A DNA stretch of 64,000 nucleotides from Sphingomonas panacis (GCF_001717955.1 NZ_CP014168.1:3627501-3691500); one strand, 5' to 3'; positions 9,996-19,410 are shown, counted from the stretch's first letter. The notes: generated by a model not told the origin, from the letters alone. Numbers and translations are program-made.

Positions 9996-10687
9996 GCGAT
10001 ACCGCGCTGGGGCTGCGTGGCATCGTCGCGGTCGGCGACCAGCCGTTCGGCGACGGCGCGGAAGTCGCCGAGTGCGGCGCTCGCCGGTGCGAAGCTCGCC
10101 AGCGTCTCCATCATCGCGAGCGCCTCGCCGACCGCCTCATCGCGCCGGATCGTACCAAACAGGCGATCGCCGAGCAGACCGCGCAGCATCGCCGCAATGT
10201 CGCGGCCGAGCCGCAACCGGTCGTCGACTCGGTTGAGCAGGAAGAACGTCCGGTCGTCGCGCGTCGGCTGCGCATCGCGGTACACAAGCGGCAGCGCCGC
10301 CAGCGTCGCCGGGTCCGGCGTCAGCACGCACAGCCGCAGCGCGGCGGCCGGCAGCAGCAGGTCGAGCGTCCGCCGGTCGCCCGCGGCGACATCGACGACC
10401 ACCACACTGTCCTCGCCATCATGCGATTCGATCGTCGCCAGGATCTCGGCGGGCGACCGGTCTGACCCGGGCGAAACCATGTGGACTCCGGCGATCACCA
10501 CCGTCGCCCCGCCATCGATCTGCCCGACCGCGCCGGACCCGTCGCCCAGGCACAGCGCCAGCGCGCCCTGCCCGGTCAGATCGATCGCGGTCACCGAAAC
10601 GCCGCGCTCGGCGAGGACCAGCGCGATATTGGCGGCGACGGTCGATGTGCCGACGCCGCCCTTGGGGGACTGGAAAAGCAGGATCAT
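9992..10687 (-). CDS. bcsQ: BcsQ-like ParA/MinD-family ATPase
   Basis: 231 residues with a deviant Walker A motif near the N-terminus (SPKGGVGTSTVAANIALVLA), the hallmark of ParA/MinD-type ATPases, and a VVVVDVAAGDR segment in the Walker B position. BcsQ (YhjQ) proteins of cellulose operons help localise or assemble the synthase at the inner membrane. The ATG at 10687 directly precedes the P-loop (MILLFQSPKGG); openings further upstream only read through the preceding gene in another frame. It lies 7 bases after the bcsR/P-like gene and overlaps bcsAB by 4 bases. Confidence 0.88.
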   Translation of the reverse strand: MILLFQSPKGGVGTSTVAANIALVLAERGVSVTAIDLTGQGALALCLGDGSGAVGQIDGGATVVIAGVHMVSPGSDRSPAEILATIESHDGEDSVVVVDVAAGDRRTLDLLLPAAALRLCVLTPDPATLAALPLVYRDAQPTRDDRTFFLLNRVDDRLRLGRDIAAMLRGLLGDRLFGTIRRDEAVGEALAMMETLASFAPASAALGDFRAVAERLVADRDDATQPQRGIA

Positions 10688-10694
10688 CGCCGCT

Positions 10695-11027
10695 CTACTC
10701 CGAAAGGCGGCGAAGCAGGCCGCGAATGTCGTCGGTTGGTTCCTCGGGCGCGGGCGCGACGGGCGCCTGCGCCTCGCCATAGCGGCGGAACAATTTGCCG
10801 GGGCCACCGACGCGGCGATCGGCGCCGGACCACTCCTGCGCAGGCGCGGCGCGATCCGCGGCCGGCGACCGTCGCTGCGCGCCGGGCAGGCGCGCCAGCG
10901 CGGGATTGGCATGGATCAGCCGGAAGATCGGCCAGTAGCCCGGCGTCTCCGTTTTTTCCGAGAACACCCGATATTCGAGGTCAGGCTGACCGAGCTGGTC
11001 GAGCAATCTACGCACATCATCGGTCAT
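10695..11027 (-). CDS. small BcsR/BcsP-like cellulose operon protein
   Basis: 110 residues and the first gene of the cellulose operon. The N-terminal 40 residues (DDVRRLLDQLGQPDLEYRVF, then a WPIF element) resemble the short BcsR-type module, and the C-terminus ends with a similar DDIRGLLRRL element after a Pro/Ala-rich linker, the layout I would expect of BcsP-like proteins encoded just ahead of bcsQ. Such proteins are thought to act with BcsQ in regulating or placing the synthase. The ATG at 11027 has a run of Gs about 6 bases upstream. The family call rests mainly on position and on short motifs, so it is tentative. Confidence 0.6.
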   Translation of the reverse strand: MTDDVRRLLDQLGQPDLEYRVFSEKTETPGYWPIFRLIHANPALARLPGAQRRSPAADRAAPAQEWSGADRRVGGPGKLFRRYGEAQAPVAPAPEEPTDDIRGLLRRLSE

Positions 11028-11551
11028 GTCATGCCCCCCTGCTCGGTGTTCTCCGGCACCTCATACACACCATACCTTGGTTAACGAAGGATGGAGATTC
11101 CCCAACAATCGGAAATATCATCAAAAAACCATTCGCAACGACCGGATATTCCGCCGCCAACTCCCGCGAACGCGCCCCGCCGCCCGCCGTCCCGGCTCCG
11201 CAAAAAAGTTGATGACACCGGTGCCAAAATATGAAATCTAACACCCACAACAGCAAAAACGACGCAACCGCCGCGATCGTTCGGATGAGGATGCACAGGG
11301 GTTCAACGCGGCTTCGCAGCGCCGCCCGCGACATCTGCATGTCTCCACCGACGATCGCCGCGATGAGGAAGGGGACATATCGTGAAGATGCCGCTCGAAA
11401 ACAGCCCGCCCGCCGCGACCGTCAGCGCCGATGACACCGTTCACCCAAGAAGCCCGCGCCACACCATCTGACCCGAACACACCATTCAGAACGCCGGACA
11501 GACGTCGAGCCCATCGACCACGGCGAAGCACCCACAGGAGGGGAAACCGCG
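11028..11551. other. divergent intergenic region between the cellulose operon and a TonB receptor
   Basis: No credible gene in 524 bases; the open frames here have sphingomonad-like composition but no ribosome binding site or recognisable protein. It must hold the promoters of the leftward cellulose operon and the rightward receptor. The one clear element is the palindrome at 11213-11226. The stretch 11240-11550 is a long 5' region ahead of the receptor, with GGAGGGG about 8 bases before its ATG. Confidence 0.6.
11213..11226. promoter_or_regulatory. LacI-type operator candidate ahead of the TonB receptor
   Basis: TGACACCGGTGCCA is palindromic at 6 of 7 base pairs with a central CG, the usual shape of LacI-family operators. 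It lies between a possible -35 (TTGATG, 11209-11214) and -10 (TGAAAT, 11232-11237) with 17-base spacing, so a bound repressor would block the promoter. The distance to the receptor start is about 320 bases. No regulator for it is evident in the window. Confidence 0.5.
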
Positions 11552-14515
11552 ATGACATCTCAGATCACCAGGCTGGCGCTTTGCTCGTCCGTCCTCGCGC
11601 TCGCGGCCGGCACCGCCGCCGCACAGACGGCGCCGCCCGGCCCCGGCACCACCCCGTCGGCACCCGCCCCCGCCACCGTCGAGGCCGGCAGCCAGACCGT
11701 CACCGCGCAACCCGGCGACACCCCGACCGAAGACATCATCGTCACCGGCTTCCGCGCCAGCTTGGCCTCGGCGATCAATGCCAAGCGCGAGTCGATCGGC
11801 GCGATCGACGTCATCAAGGCGGAGGACATCGCCAAATTCCCCGACAACAACCTCGCGGAATCGATCCAGCGCGTCCCCGGCGTGTCGATCGGGCGCGATG
11901 CCGGCGAGGGCCGCAGCATCACCGTGCGCGGGCTCGGCGCGCAGTTCACGCGAATCCGCATCAACGGCATGGAAGCGCTCAGCACCACCACCTCGACCGA
12001 CAGCTCGGGCGGCGCCAATCGTGGCCGCGGCTTCGATTTCAACGTCTTCGCCTCGGAACTGTTCAGCTCGATCACGGTGCGCAAGACGCAATCCGCCGAG
12101 ATCGACGAAGGCTCGCTCGGCGCGACGGTCGATCTCCAGACCGCGCACCCGCTCGATTACAAGAAGACTACCTTCGCCGCCTCGGTGCAGGGCAATTACA
12201 ACGATCTGCGCAAGGCGGTCGATCCGCGCCTCGCCGCGCTGTTCACCACTAAGCTGTTCGATGACACGGTCGGCGTGCTCGTTTCGGCGGCCTATTCGCG
12301 CAGCCGCAAATATGAGGATGGCGCCGGCACCGTCGGGTTCGACACCACCAACACGAACGGCGGCTATTGCGCGCCGGTCGGTTATGCGCCCACCAACCCG
12401 CCGCTCTCCGGCGCCAACGGCACCACCGCCACCGCCTGCTCGACCGGCGTCGCCCGCCCCGCCAACACTCCCGAAAACGTCGCCGCCTACAACACCGTCA
12501 ACGCCGGGGGCGGCACGGCCGTCCACGCTCCCCGCCTGCCGCGCTACGGCCGGCTCACGCATGATCAGAAGCGGCTCGGGCTGACCGGCTCGATCCAGTG
12601 GCAGCCGAGCAGCCACACCCTGCTCACCTTCGACGCGCTCTATTCCAACTATCACGCCACCCGCGAAGAGAATTTCATCGAAGCCTTCTCGTTCAGCCGC
12701 GCGCTCTCGAACAACGGCAAGCCGCAGACGGCGGTGCGTCAGGCCGAGGTCAACGGCGCGGGCGATCTCGTCTACGGCGTGTTCGACAATGTCGATATCC
12801 GCTCGGAAACGCGCTTCACCGATTTCACCACCAAGTTCCAGCAATATACGCTCAACGGCAGACAGGATCTGGCAAGCTGGTGGACGCTCACCGGCGCGAT
12901 CGGCTATTCGAAATCCGATCTCGAAGTGCCGATCGACACGACGCTGACGATCGATCGCCCCAACAGCCAGAATTATAGCTGGGATTATCGGCAGGACAGC
13001 CGCCACCCGATCCTCAACTACGGGTTCGATGTCACCAATCCCGCCAATTTCGGCTTCATCAACAACACGTCGGAAATCCGGCTGAGCACCAGCAGCTCGA
13101 TCAACACCTTCAAGAACGCGAGCCTCCAGAGCAACATGAAGCTGCTCGACGGCCTCAATCTCAAGATCGGCGGCTCGTACAAGCGCTTCGAGTTCAAATC
13201 CTCCGCCACCGGGCGCGCGGTCAACTCGCTGCTCGTGCCCGCGCTGCCGGCGGGCACCACCGTCGCCGATCTCACCCGCGTGCTGACCGGCTTCGGCCAG
13301 GGCTTCAAAGTCCCCTCACCGACGCCGACATCGTGGGTCACGCCCGATCTCGACAAGTTCGTCAAGGTGTTCGACATCTTCTCGAATACAGGCACCTTCG
13401 CGCAGAACGGGGTCGAGAACACCAGCGCGCGCGGCAATATCCGCAGCGTCACCGAGGATGACAAGGCCGGCTACGGGCAGGTCGAGTTCGACGGCGATCG
13501 CCTGTTCGGCTTCCCGCTGCGCGGCGACATCGGCGTCCGCTACGTGCAGACCTCGCAGTCGTCGAACGGCTATCAGCTCGTCGGCACTGCACCGGTGCTG
13601 GTCACCGCGAAACGCACCTATGACAATTGGCTGCCCTCGCTCAACCTCGCCTATTCGCCGGTCAACACGGTGATCTTCCGCCTCGGCGCGTCGCAGGTGA
13701 TCGCCCGGCCGGATCTCGGCAATCTCACCCCCGGCGGGTCGATCACCGTCACCGGCGCGCGCAGCGTGACGGTCGGCAATCCCAATCTCGATCCGATCAA
13801 GGCCAAAACGCTCGATCTCGCCGTGGAATGGTATCCGACCCGCGACTCCCTGCTGTCGGTCGCCTATTTCTACAAGAAGATCAGCACCTACATTCAGACC
13901 TTGCAGGAGGATCTGCCGTTCAACCAGCTCGGGCTCGATCCCGTGCTGCTCGCCAATTCGACCACCGCGCCCACCGACATCTTCACCTCGCGCCGCCCGT
14001 TCAACACGCCGGGCGGGCCGCTCAAGGGCTTCGAGATCAACGCCCAGACGGCCCTGCCGCTCAATTTCCTGCCCGAATGGCTCAACCATTTCGGGGTGCT
14101 GGCGAACTACACGCACGTCACCTCGAAGATCAATTACGTCCTGACCAGCGCGAACGGCGTACCGATCCTCACCACCACCGCAGCCCTGGTCGGCCTCTCG
14201 AAGAACGCCGCCAACGCCACCGCCTATTTCGACGACGGCAAATTCTCGATCCGCGGCTCGATCGCCTATCGCGGCGGCTTCCTCGTCAGCGTGCCCGGCG
14301 GCAACACCGGCAACGACGTCAACGGGCAGAGCAAGATCACCACGATCGACGCCAATCTGTCCTATCAGGTCAACGACTACCTCAAGATCACGATGCAGGG
14401 CCTTAACCTCACCGATGCGGCGGTTGATCAATATCAGGGCACGGATCGCAACAGCCCGTTCATCAACACCCACACGGGGCGACAGATCTACTTTGGCGTG
14501 GGGGTGAAATTCTGA
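11552..14515 (+). CDS. TonB-dependent outer-membrane receptor
   Basis: 987 residues. Signal peptide (ends near LAAGTAAAQ), a Pro/Thr-rich linker, TonB-box region EDIIVTGF at about 60-67, plug domain with PDNNLAESIQRVPGVSI and the conserved ITVRGLG, then a large beta-barrel ending in FGVGVKF, with terminal Phe as required for barrel assembly. The plug sequence is of the Xanthomonas/Caulobacter TonB type that commonly imports oligosaccharides. The start has GGAGGGG about 8 bases upstream. The next gene on the strand is a large secreted carbohydrate-active-looking protein, and a LacI-type palindrome precedes this gene, so a glycan substrate is likely; which one is unknown. Confidence 0.93.
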   Translation: MTSQITRLALCSSVLALAAGTAAAQTAPPGPGTTPSAPAPATVEAGSQTVTAQPGDTPTEDIIVTGFRASLASAINAKRESIGAIDVIKAEDIAKFPDNNLAESIQRVPGVSIGRDAGEGRSITVRGLGAQFTRIRINGMEALSTTTSTDSSGGANRGRGFDFNVFASELFSSITVRKTQSAEIDEGSLGATVDLQTAHPLDYKKTTFAASVQGNYNDLRKAVDPRLAALFTTKLFDDTVGVLVSAAYSRSRKYEDGAGTVGFDTTNTNGGYCAPVGYAPTNPPLSGANGTTATACSTGVARPANTPENVAAYNTVNAGGGTAVHAPRLPRYGRLTHDQKRLGLTGSIQWQPSSHTLLTFDALYSNYHATREENFIEAFSFSRALSNNGKPQTAVRQAEVNGAGDLVYGVFDNVDIRSETRFTDFTTKFQQYTLNGRQDLASWWTLTGAIGYSKSDLEVPIDTTLTIDRPNSQNYSWDYRQDSRHPILNYGFDVTNPANFGFINNTSEIRLSTSSSINTFKNASLQSNMKLLDGLNLKIGGSYKRFEFKSSATGRAVNSLLVPALPAGTTVADLTRVLTGFGQGFKVPSPTPTSWVTPDLDKFVKVFDIFSNTGTFAQNGVENTSARGNIRSVTEDDKAGYGQVEFDGDRLFGFPLRGDIGVRYVQTSQSSNGYQLVGTAPVLVTAKRTYDNWLPSLNLAYSPVNTVIFRLGASQVIARPDLGNLTPGGSITVTGARSVTVGNPNLDPIKAKTLDLAVEWYPTRDSLLSVAYFYKKISTYIQTLQEDLPFNQLGLDPVLLANSTTAPTDIFTSRRPFNTPGGPLKGFEINAQTALPLNFLPEWLNHFGVLANYTHVTSKINYVLTSANGVPILTTTAALVGLSKNAANATAYFDDGKFSIRGSIAYRGGFLVSVPGGNTGNDVNGQSKITTIDANLSYQVNDYLKITMQGLNLTDAAVDQYQGTDRNSPFINTHTGRQIYFGVGVKF

Positions 14516-14566
14516 GGCACGATGATTTTCCTTAAAACGTCTTCCGTACTCACTATCCTAATACTC

Positions 14567-14708
14567 CGTTCGTCCTGAGTAACTGCCGAGTAGCCCGCAC
14601 GGCGTATCGAGGGAGTGTATCGAAGGACAGGCCCCTGGCGAAACGGGTGCTTCGATACGAGCTCTCGACACGCCCTACGGGCTACTTGATCTCTACTCAG
14701 CACGAACG
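14567..14708. repeat. 142-bp imperfect inverted repeat, sphingomonad REP-like element
   Basis: The left arm begins CGTTCGTCCTGAGTA and the right arm ends TACTCAGCACGAACG, which is its reverse complement with one mismatch. Inside, GAGTAGCCCGCACGGCG and TATCGAAG on the left pair with CGCCCTACGGGCTACTTG and CTTCGATA on the right. The whole unit can fold into one long hairpin. From memory, near-identical units occur between genes in many sphingomonad genomes. It lies between the receptor and the LamG protein, 51 bases after the receptor stop, and could act as a terminator or mRNA stabiliser. Confidence 0.8.
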
Positions 14709-14792
14709 GGCCACCCCAACCTCATCTCCCCACTGGAGGGGGCACCCCACCCCCTCCATCCTTCCATCAAAACCCAGGCGAGACAGACCGGC

Positions 14793-17700
14793 ATGAAGGC
14801 ACCCAGCTTCCGCGTTCTCATGGCAGCCACAACCTGTCTCGCTACACCCGCCCTCGCGCAGACGCCTGCGAGCGGAAACGACGGCCTCCTCTTCGCCGTA
14901 TCCGGCGAAACCGGCGCGATCGCCGATCACGCCGCTGGCCTCGCCACCCCGATCTTCGCCGACGGCGTCAGGACGGTCGCGGACGGTCGCGTCGGGCAAG
15001 CGCTCTCGCTGGCGGACCAGCTCACGCTCGCCTGGTCCGCGCCCGGCAACATCGTCGCGCAGCGCGGCACGCTGTCGTTCTTCTTCCGCCCGCGCACCCC
15101 GCTGGGCACGACGCCGTTTCCGCTGTTCCGCATCGGCGACAGCGACGGCACGAGCTGGGACATGGCGTGGGGCCGGATCGACTGGAACGGCCACGGCTTC
15201 GATGCCTTCGTCACCGATACCGGCCTCGCCCGCACCCGCGTCTCGTTTCGGATCGATACCGTGCCATCGCCGACCACGTGGATTCACGTCACCTTCGCAT
15301 GGGATGAGACCAGCGGCGTCAAGCTGTGGATTGACGGCAAGCCGGTCGCCCATGCCGATCGCAAGGCGGTCTATGACGGCGGCCTGTTCGGCTTCGGCCC
15401 GTTCCAGCGCATCGTCTCGCCGTATCAGGTGCAGAGCCAGTACAATTACGTTCGCTCCGGCGACATCGACGAGATCCGCATCTACGATCACCGGCTCGAC
15501 GATGCGCAGGTCGCCGCGCTCGCCGCCGCGCAAGCGCCGGCGGTGCCCGCCGCCCCGTCGCGCTCGCTCGCCGACACCACCACGCGCGACGAATGGTGGC
15601 TGCGCTACGGCTGGACCGGCGCCGCACCCGACTATCTCGCCAGCACGGAGACGCGAATCCGCAAGGTCGAGTTCGCCGACACGCGCGACCAGAAGGAGCG
15701 CATGTTCCGTGGTGCCGACGGCATCCGCGAGACGACGTGGCCGGGCGTCTACAACCGATCGCGCCTGCCAGGCCGGCACGATTATTTCGAACTGCCCGAC
15801 TGGAACGTCTATTCGACCGGCGGCAAGACCTACACGCTCACCCTGCCGGACGAGCCGTGGAACCGGATCGAGATCAACGGCCCGGCCTATGGCACGCTCA
15901 GCGACCTGGGAGGCAAGCTGCTTACGCGCCCGGCCGGGCTGGAGCGAACCTCGACCGCACTCGGCAAGGAACGTCGCGGTGGCGTGCTGCGCTTCGAAAA
16001 CGTCGCGCAGGAAACCCCGATCGAGGAGATCGGCGCCTATGACGTCACCGCCCGCACCGTCCCCGACGATCCCGTGGTGATGACCTACACGCTCGATGCG
16101 ACAGCCGATCCCGCCAGCTATCCCGCGCTCGATCCGCTGCGCCGGACGATCGCCGGCCGCTACGTCGCCGATGAGCGCGCGACGATCGTCGCGCTCCCCG
16201 CCGGCGCGCCGCGCAAGCCGGTCGCCGCACCGGCGTCGCGCGGCTTGCCGCTCGTCCACATCCTCATCCCCGGCGATTTCCGCGACAGCCGGCCGGGGGG
16301 CGCGATCTCGCGCTTCGCATATGGCACCGAGAATATGGACGTCGGCCTCGACGGGATCGCGATCGATCTGCCCGCGCTCGACGTACAGCCGACCCACGGC
16401 GCGCTGTTGCCGCTCAACATCCGCGTCAAGGATCCGACCTGGCCCGATCGCGACCTGCTCGACATCAATGTCTCGGTAAAGCCGCACGAGGCGCGCACGC
16501 TCTGGCTCGACACGCGCGATCGTATCCTACCGCCCGGCGCGAACCTCTACGTCACGATCGCCGCCGCCGGCGGTGGCTTCGATGCCGCGAAGCTCGACGG
16601 CACGCGTCTGCGTTTGCTCTACAAGCCCGCCGCCGCCGCCAAGCCCGAGCATGTCGCCGATCGCTTCGAACAGGCGCGCGACAATCTCGCCTTTCTGGTC
16701 GAGGAACAGCCCAACACGCGCGCCTATCCGGTCTGGGACCGTTTCGAACGTGACATATCGGACGTGCTGCGCGTCGATCCCGACAATGCGGTCGCGCGCG
16801 CCTATTGGGTCGAGAAGAACCCCAACCAGCCTTATGCCCCGTTCACCCAGCCCGTCCCGCCCGCCGGCGCGCCGCTCTGGGCGTTCCGCCAGAGCGAGAA
16901 TCTGAAGCTCTACCGCCGGTTCGTCGACTGGTGGATCGACAACCGCCAGATCGCCGATGGGGAGTTCGGTGGCGGCCTCTCCGACGATACCGATCTGGTC
17001 AACCAATGGGTGCCGCTCGCGCTGATGGGGGTAGAGCCCGCCCGCCTCGCCGCCTCGCAACGTCGCGTGTTGGACGCGACCTACACCAACGGCATGTGGT
17101 CGGACGGGCTGAGCCGCATCCGCGCCGACGAGTTGCACAGCTACGAAGAGGGCATCAATTCGGTCGCCCAGTCGCTCCAGCTCAGTCGCGGCGACCCAAC
17201 CGCGATCGAGCGCGCGATGGCGGTGGCGCGCAACTATCCGCGCCTGATCGCGGTCAACCCCGCAGGGCACCACCACTTCGTGTCGAGCTATTACAGCGGC
17301 ACCGATATCGTGCGCGAGGGCGTCTGGGGCTGGCAGCGCCCCTACAGCCTGCTCATCACCCATCCCGGCCTGCTGCTCGCCGACTATAACGGCGCGCCCG
17401 CGGTGAAATCCGCGCTGTTGCCGCTGCTCGACGACTGGCTCGCCCACGGCAAGCAGGCGGCGGATGGAAGCTGGAGCTATCCGTCCGAGATCGAATGGGC
17501 CACCGACGCCACGCGCGGCAGCGGCGTGGTCAGCGCCGCCAACGTCTTCTGGGCCGCCTGGACCTGGACCCACGACGATCGCTACCTTCGCCCAATCGTC
17601 GCGGATCTCACCCACCACAACCTTGCCGCCATCTCCCGCCTCAACCCGGATCTCCTCACCCGCCTCCCCGCCGGCCCCAAGCTGATCCAACAGATCGCCG

Positions 17701-18650
17701 ACGGCACCATCACCGCGGCCGGAGTGGACAACGATCGCAATCTTGGCGGCAGCACCGACGCCGACTTCGCCCGCTTCGTCCGCTGGCAAAGCACCGGCGA
17801 CAAGACGATCCTCGCCGATCTGTTCGGCGCCGAAATCCGGTCCGACAGCCAGCGCATGCACCTGCTGACCGAAGGCCATTTGTGGTCCGATCGCGTCAGC
17901 GTGCCGATCGAACTGCTCCAGCGCACCCGCCTCGGCGGCGTCGCCCACCGCCGCAACGCCTACGCGCCCGGCAATCTCGTCCGCTGGCGCTTCGACGGCG
18001 GCACGACCGCCGAAGACCTCGCAATCCTGATTCCCTCCGGCGATCCCCGACGTTTCAAGGTGATCGCATACAATCTCACCGATCGGCCGATCACCGCGAC
18101 GATGATCGGCGACGGCATCGCGGCGGGCCGCTGGTCGATGACGCGCGGCATCGACACCAACGGCGACGACCAAGCCGACACGCCCTCGCCCGCCACGCAG
18201 ATCGACTTTGAAGAAGGAACGCCCGTCCCACTCTCGCTTCCGCCCCGCCAGACCATCGTGTTCACATTGACGCTGGCGGCGGAAGGCGAAGAACCGCGGA
18301 CTCGCGCGGACATTGGCCTGTCTGCCGATGATCTTGTCGTCAAAGGCGCCAATCTCACCGCGACCATCCACAGCCTCGGCGCAAAGCCAACGCCGGCCGG
18401 CATCGCGACGCTGATCAACGGCGAAGGCCAGTCGCTTGCCACCGCACGCTTTCCGAGTTTGGCAGCCCCGATCGACCTGCTCCCGAAAACGACAAGCGTC
18501 CGCTTCGCCATCCCACGCGGCGTCGAACCCGATACGCTCTCGGTGACGCTCGCGCTGGAGGGGAATCCGGGCGAAATATCGACGACGAACAACCGCGCCC
18601 GCATCGGCGCAACGATCGCCAACGGAAACCGCAAATCCGTAACAATGTAA
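14793..18650 (+). CDS. large secreted LamG-domain protein, probable glycan-active enzyme
   Basis: 1285 residues with a signal peptide (ends PALAQ). Residues about 30-250 form a concanavalin/LamG-like fold (TLSFFFRPR, HVTFAWDETSGVKLWIDGK, IDEIRIYDHRLDDAQVAAL). The middle (about 640-1050) is an alpha-helical region with aromatic and acidic motifs (FGGGLSDDTDLVNQWVPLAL, HSYEEGINSVAQSLQL, NPAGHHHFVSSYYSG), which looks like an alpha/alpha-barrel catalytic domain of a lyase or hydrolase. The last 130 residues resemble a CARDB-like beta-sandwich. I cannot assign a CAZy family. It follows the TonB receptor on the same strand, separated by the REP-like repeat, and probably acts on the polymer whose fragments that receptor imports. 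Confidence 0.85.
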   Translation: MKAPSFRVLMAATTCLATPALAQTPASGNDGLLFAVSGETGAIADHAAGLATPIFADGVRTVADGRVGQALSLADQLTLAWSAPGNIVAQRGTLSFFFRPRTPLGTTPFPLFRIGDSDGTSWDMAWGRIDWNGHGFDAFVTDTGLARTRVSFRIDTVPSPTTWIHVTFAWDETSGVKLWIDGKPVAHADRKAVYDGGLFGFGPFQRIVSPYQVQSQYNYVRSGDIDEIRIYDHRLDDAQVAALAAAQAPAVPAAPSRSLADTTTRDEWWLRYGWTGAAPDYLASTETRIRKVEFADTRDQKERMFRGADGIRETTWPGVYNRSRLPGRHDYFELPDWNVYSTGGKTYTLTLPDEPWNRIEINGPAYGTLSDLGGKLLTRPAGLERTSTALGKERRGGVLRFENVAQETPIEEIGAYDVTARTVPDDPVVMTYTLDATADPASYPALDPLRRTIAGRYVADERATIVALPAGAPRKPVAAPASRGLPLVHILIPGDFRDSRPGGAISRFAYGTENMDVGLDGIAIDLPALDVQPTHGALLPLNIRVKDPTWPDRDLLDINVSVKPHEARTLWLDTRDRILPPGANLYVTIAAAGGGFDAAKLDGTRLRLLYKPAAAAKPEHVADRFEQARDNLAFLVEEQPNTRAYPVWDRFERDISDVLRVDPDNAVARAYWVEKNPNQPYAPFTQPVPPAGAPLWAFRQSENLKLYRRFVDWWIDNRQIADGEFGGGLSDDTDLVNQWVPLALMGVEPARLAASQRRVLDATYTNGMWSDGLSRIRADELHSYEEGINSVAQSLQLSRGDPTAIERAMAVARNYPRLIAVNPAGHHHFVSSYYSGTDIVREGVWGWQRPYSLLITHPGLLLADYNGAPAVKSALLPLLDDWLAHGKQAADGSWSYPSEIEWATDATRGSGVVSAANVFWAAWTWTHDDRYLRPIVADLTHHNLAAISRLNPDLLTRLPAGPKLIQQIADGTITAAGVDNDRNLGGSTDADFARFVRWQSTGDKTILADLFGAEIRSDSQRMHLLTEGHLWSDRVSVPIELLQRTRLGGVAHRRNAYAPGNLVRWRFDGGTTAEDLAILIPSGDPRRFKVIAYNLTDRPITATMIGDGIAAGRWSMTRGIDTNGDDQADTPSPATQIDFEEGTPVPLSLPPRQTIVFTLTLAAEGEEPRTRADIGLSADDLVVKGANLTATIHSLGAKPTPAGIATLINGEGQSLATARFPSLAAPIDLLPKTTSVRFAIPRGVEPDTLSVTLALEGNPGEISTTNNRARIGATIANGNRKSVTM

Positions 18651-18713
18651 TCGGCACGATCTCGCAGACAAATCCCGCGTGGGCGGAGATCATCGTCAGC
18701 TATATCACCGGAT

Positions 18714-19004
18714 TCAGTCGTTCGGATTCAAGAGGGTGCCGATCATCCGGTGGAGCTTTGCCCAAGCGAGGTGTTCGCCGGCGTGGAGACCCTGAAGGTA
18801 AAGGCCGTACGCAGTCTTCGCCATCTCCGGCGAGCCACTTTCGGGCACAAAACACAGAAATTCGCCCTCTGCGTCAAGAAGCTCCAAAACGCGATCGTCG
18901 TGGTCACCACGCGGCATCGAGACGCGCGCCGGACAGTCTAGTGCGGCAAGATCACGGTTGAAGCTCTCGACAAAGAGCTCCGTGAGCGGGGTTGCATCGT
19001 TCAT
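18714..19004 (-). CDS. small hypothetical protein
   Basis: 96 residues, soluble, acidic, without signal peptide or membrane segment. The sequence has the feel of a real cytoplasmic protein (VLELLDAEGEFLCFVPESGS, then AKTAYGLYLQGLHAGEHLAW), but I do not recognise the family. The ATG at 19004 is chosen over one 21 bases upstream because GGAG lies 6 bases ahead of it. It stands alone: the plus-strand gene ends 63 bases away tail-to-tail, and a perfect 10-bp palindrome lies about 145 bases upstream. Confidence 0.6.
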   Translation of the reverse strand: MNDATPLTELFVESFNRDLAALDCPARVSMPRGDHDDRVLELLDAEGEFLCFVPESGSPEMAKTAYGLYLQGLHAGEHLAWAKLHRMIGTLLNPND

Positions 19005-19147
19005 AACGATCTCCGAGACACGCAATTATCGCGTGCGCGAGCCGCCGGCATCGAGGCGGCGCCCTTCGCGCAATTCGTGGTAAGCTCGGTGTCAAATGCC
19101 GCAGTCTCATCTGCATGTTTCTTCATCAGTTGCCCCCAACTGTCATG

Positions 19148-19170
19148 TACGCTTTCGAATCGAAAGCGTA
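19148..19170. repeat. perfect palindrome with 10-bp arms
   Basis: TACGCTTTCG and CGAAAGCGTA flank the three bases AAT. With no T-run on either side it does not look like a terminator. It lies upstream of the small minus-strand gene starting at 19004, so an operator function is possible. Confidence 0.6.
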
Positions 19171-19289
19171 ACGACCATATACGGACCAGAACAAGAGGTC
19201 GCGCGGGCAAGATAGTTAATGGTGCGCCGATGCGCTTCGCCTGAAGCCGCACCCAGCGACGTATAGACCCCAGCCCCACCCGACCAGCT

Positions 19290-19355
19290 GGACGCCGCTC
19301 CGAATGTCAGGCGATCGAGGCTTTGTTGGGCAAAAAGATTCCGAAAGCGGCGTCC
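19290..19355. repeat. inverted repeat, 10-bp arms 46 bases apart
   Basis: GGACGCCGCT at 19290-19299 and its exact complement AGCGGCGTCC at 19346-19355; pairing can extend imperfectly inwards (CCGAAT against ATTCCG). It sits about 55 bases beyond the 3' end of the thioesterase gene, which is read leftwards and stops at 19411, so it may be a processing or termination hairpin of that operon. No long T-run follows. Confidence 0.4.
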
Positions 19356-19410
19356 TCAACAAGCAGGGGTGACAGAAATGCCCCAAGCTATGTCCCACGC
19401 GGCACGAACA

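Larger units (their letters stand above)
19005..19410. other. intergenic region with two inverted repeats and no convincing gene
   Basis: About 400 bases. One minus-strand frame (19001-19279) is open but has no recognisable product and no good ribosome binding site. The region contains the palindrome at 19148-19170 and the wider inverted repeat at 19290-19355, annotated separately. Confidence 0.5.

Noticed and set aside
11238..11558. Small protein genes in the cellulose/receptor intergenic region
   Set aside because: Frames on both strands are Arg/Cys-rich and lack ribosome sites; better read as leader and promoter DNA.
16527..18671. A 714-codon minus-strand frame opposite the LamG protein
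   Set aside because: The opposite strand has a signal peptide and recognisable domains; this one has none.
19001..19279. A 92-codon minus-strand protein gene upstream of the small hypothetical gene
   Set aside because: It has no ribosome site, crosses a palindrome, overlaps the preferred start of the next gene and resembles nothing known.
19279..19410. An insertion-sequence end suggested by the inverted repeat
   Set aside because: The arms are short, no transposase is present and no target duplication is visible.
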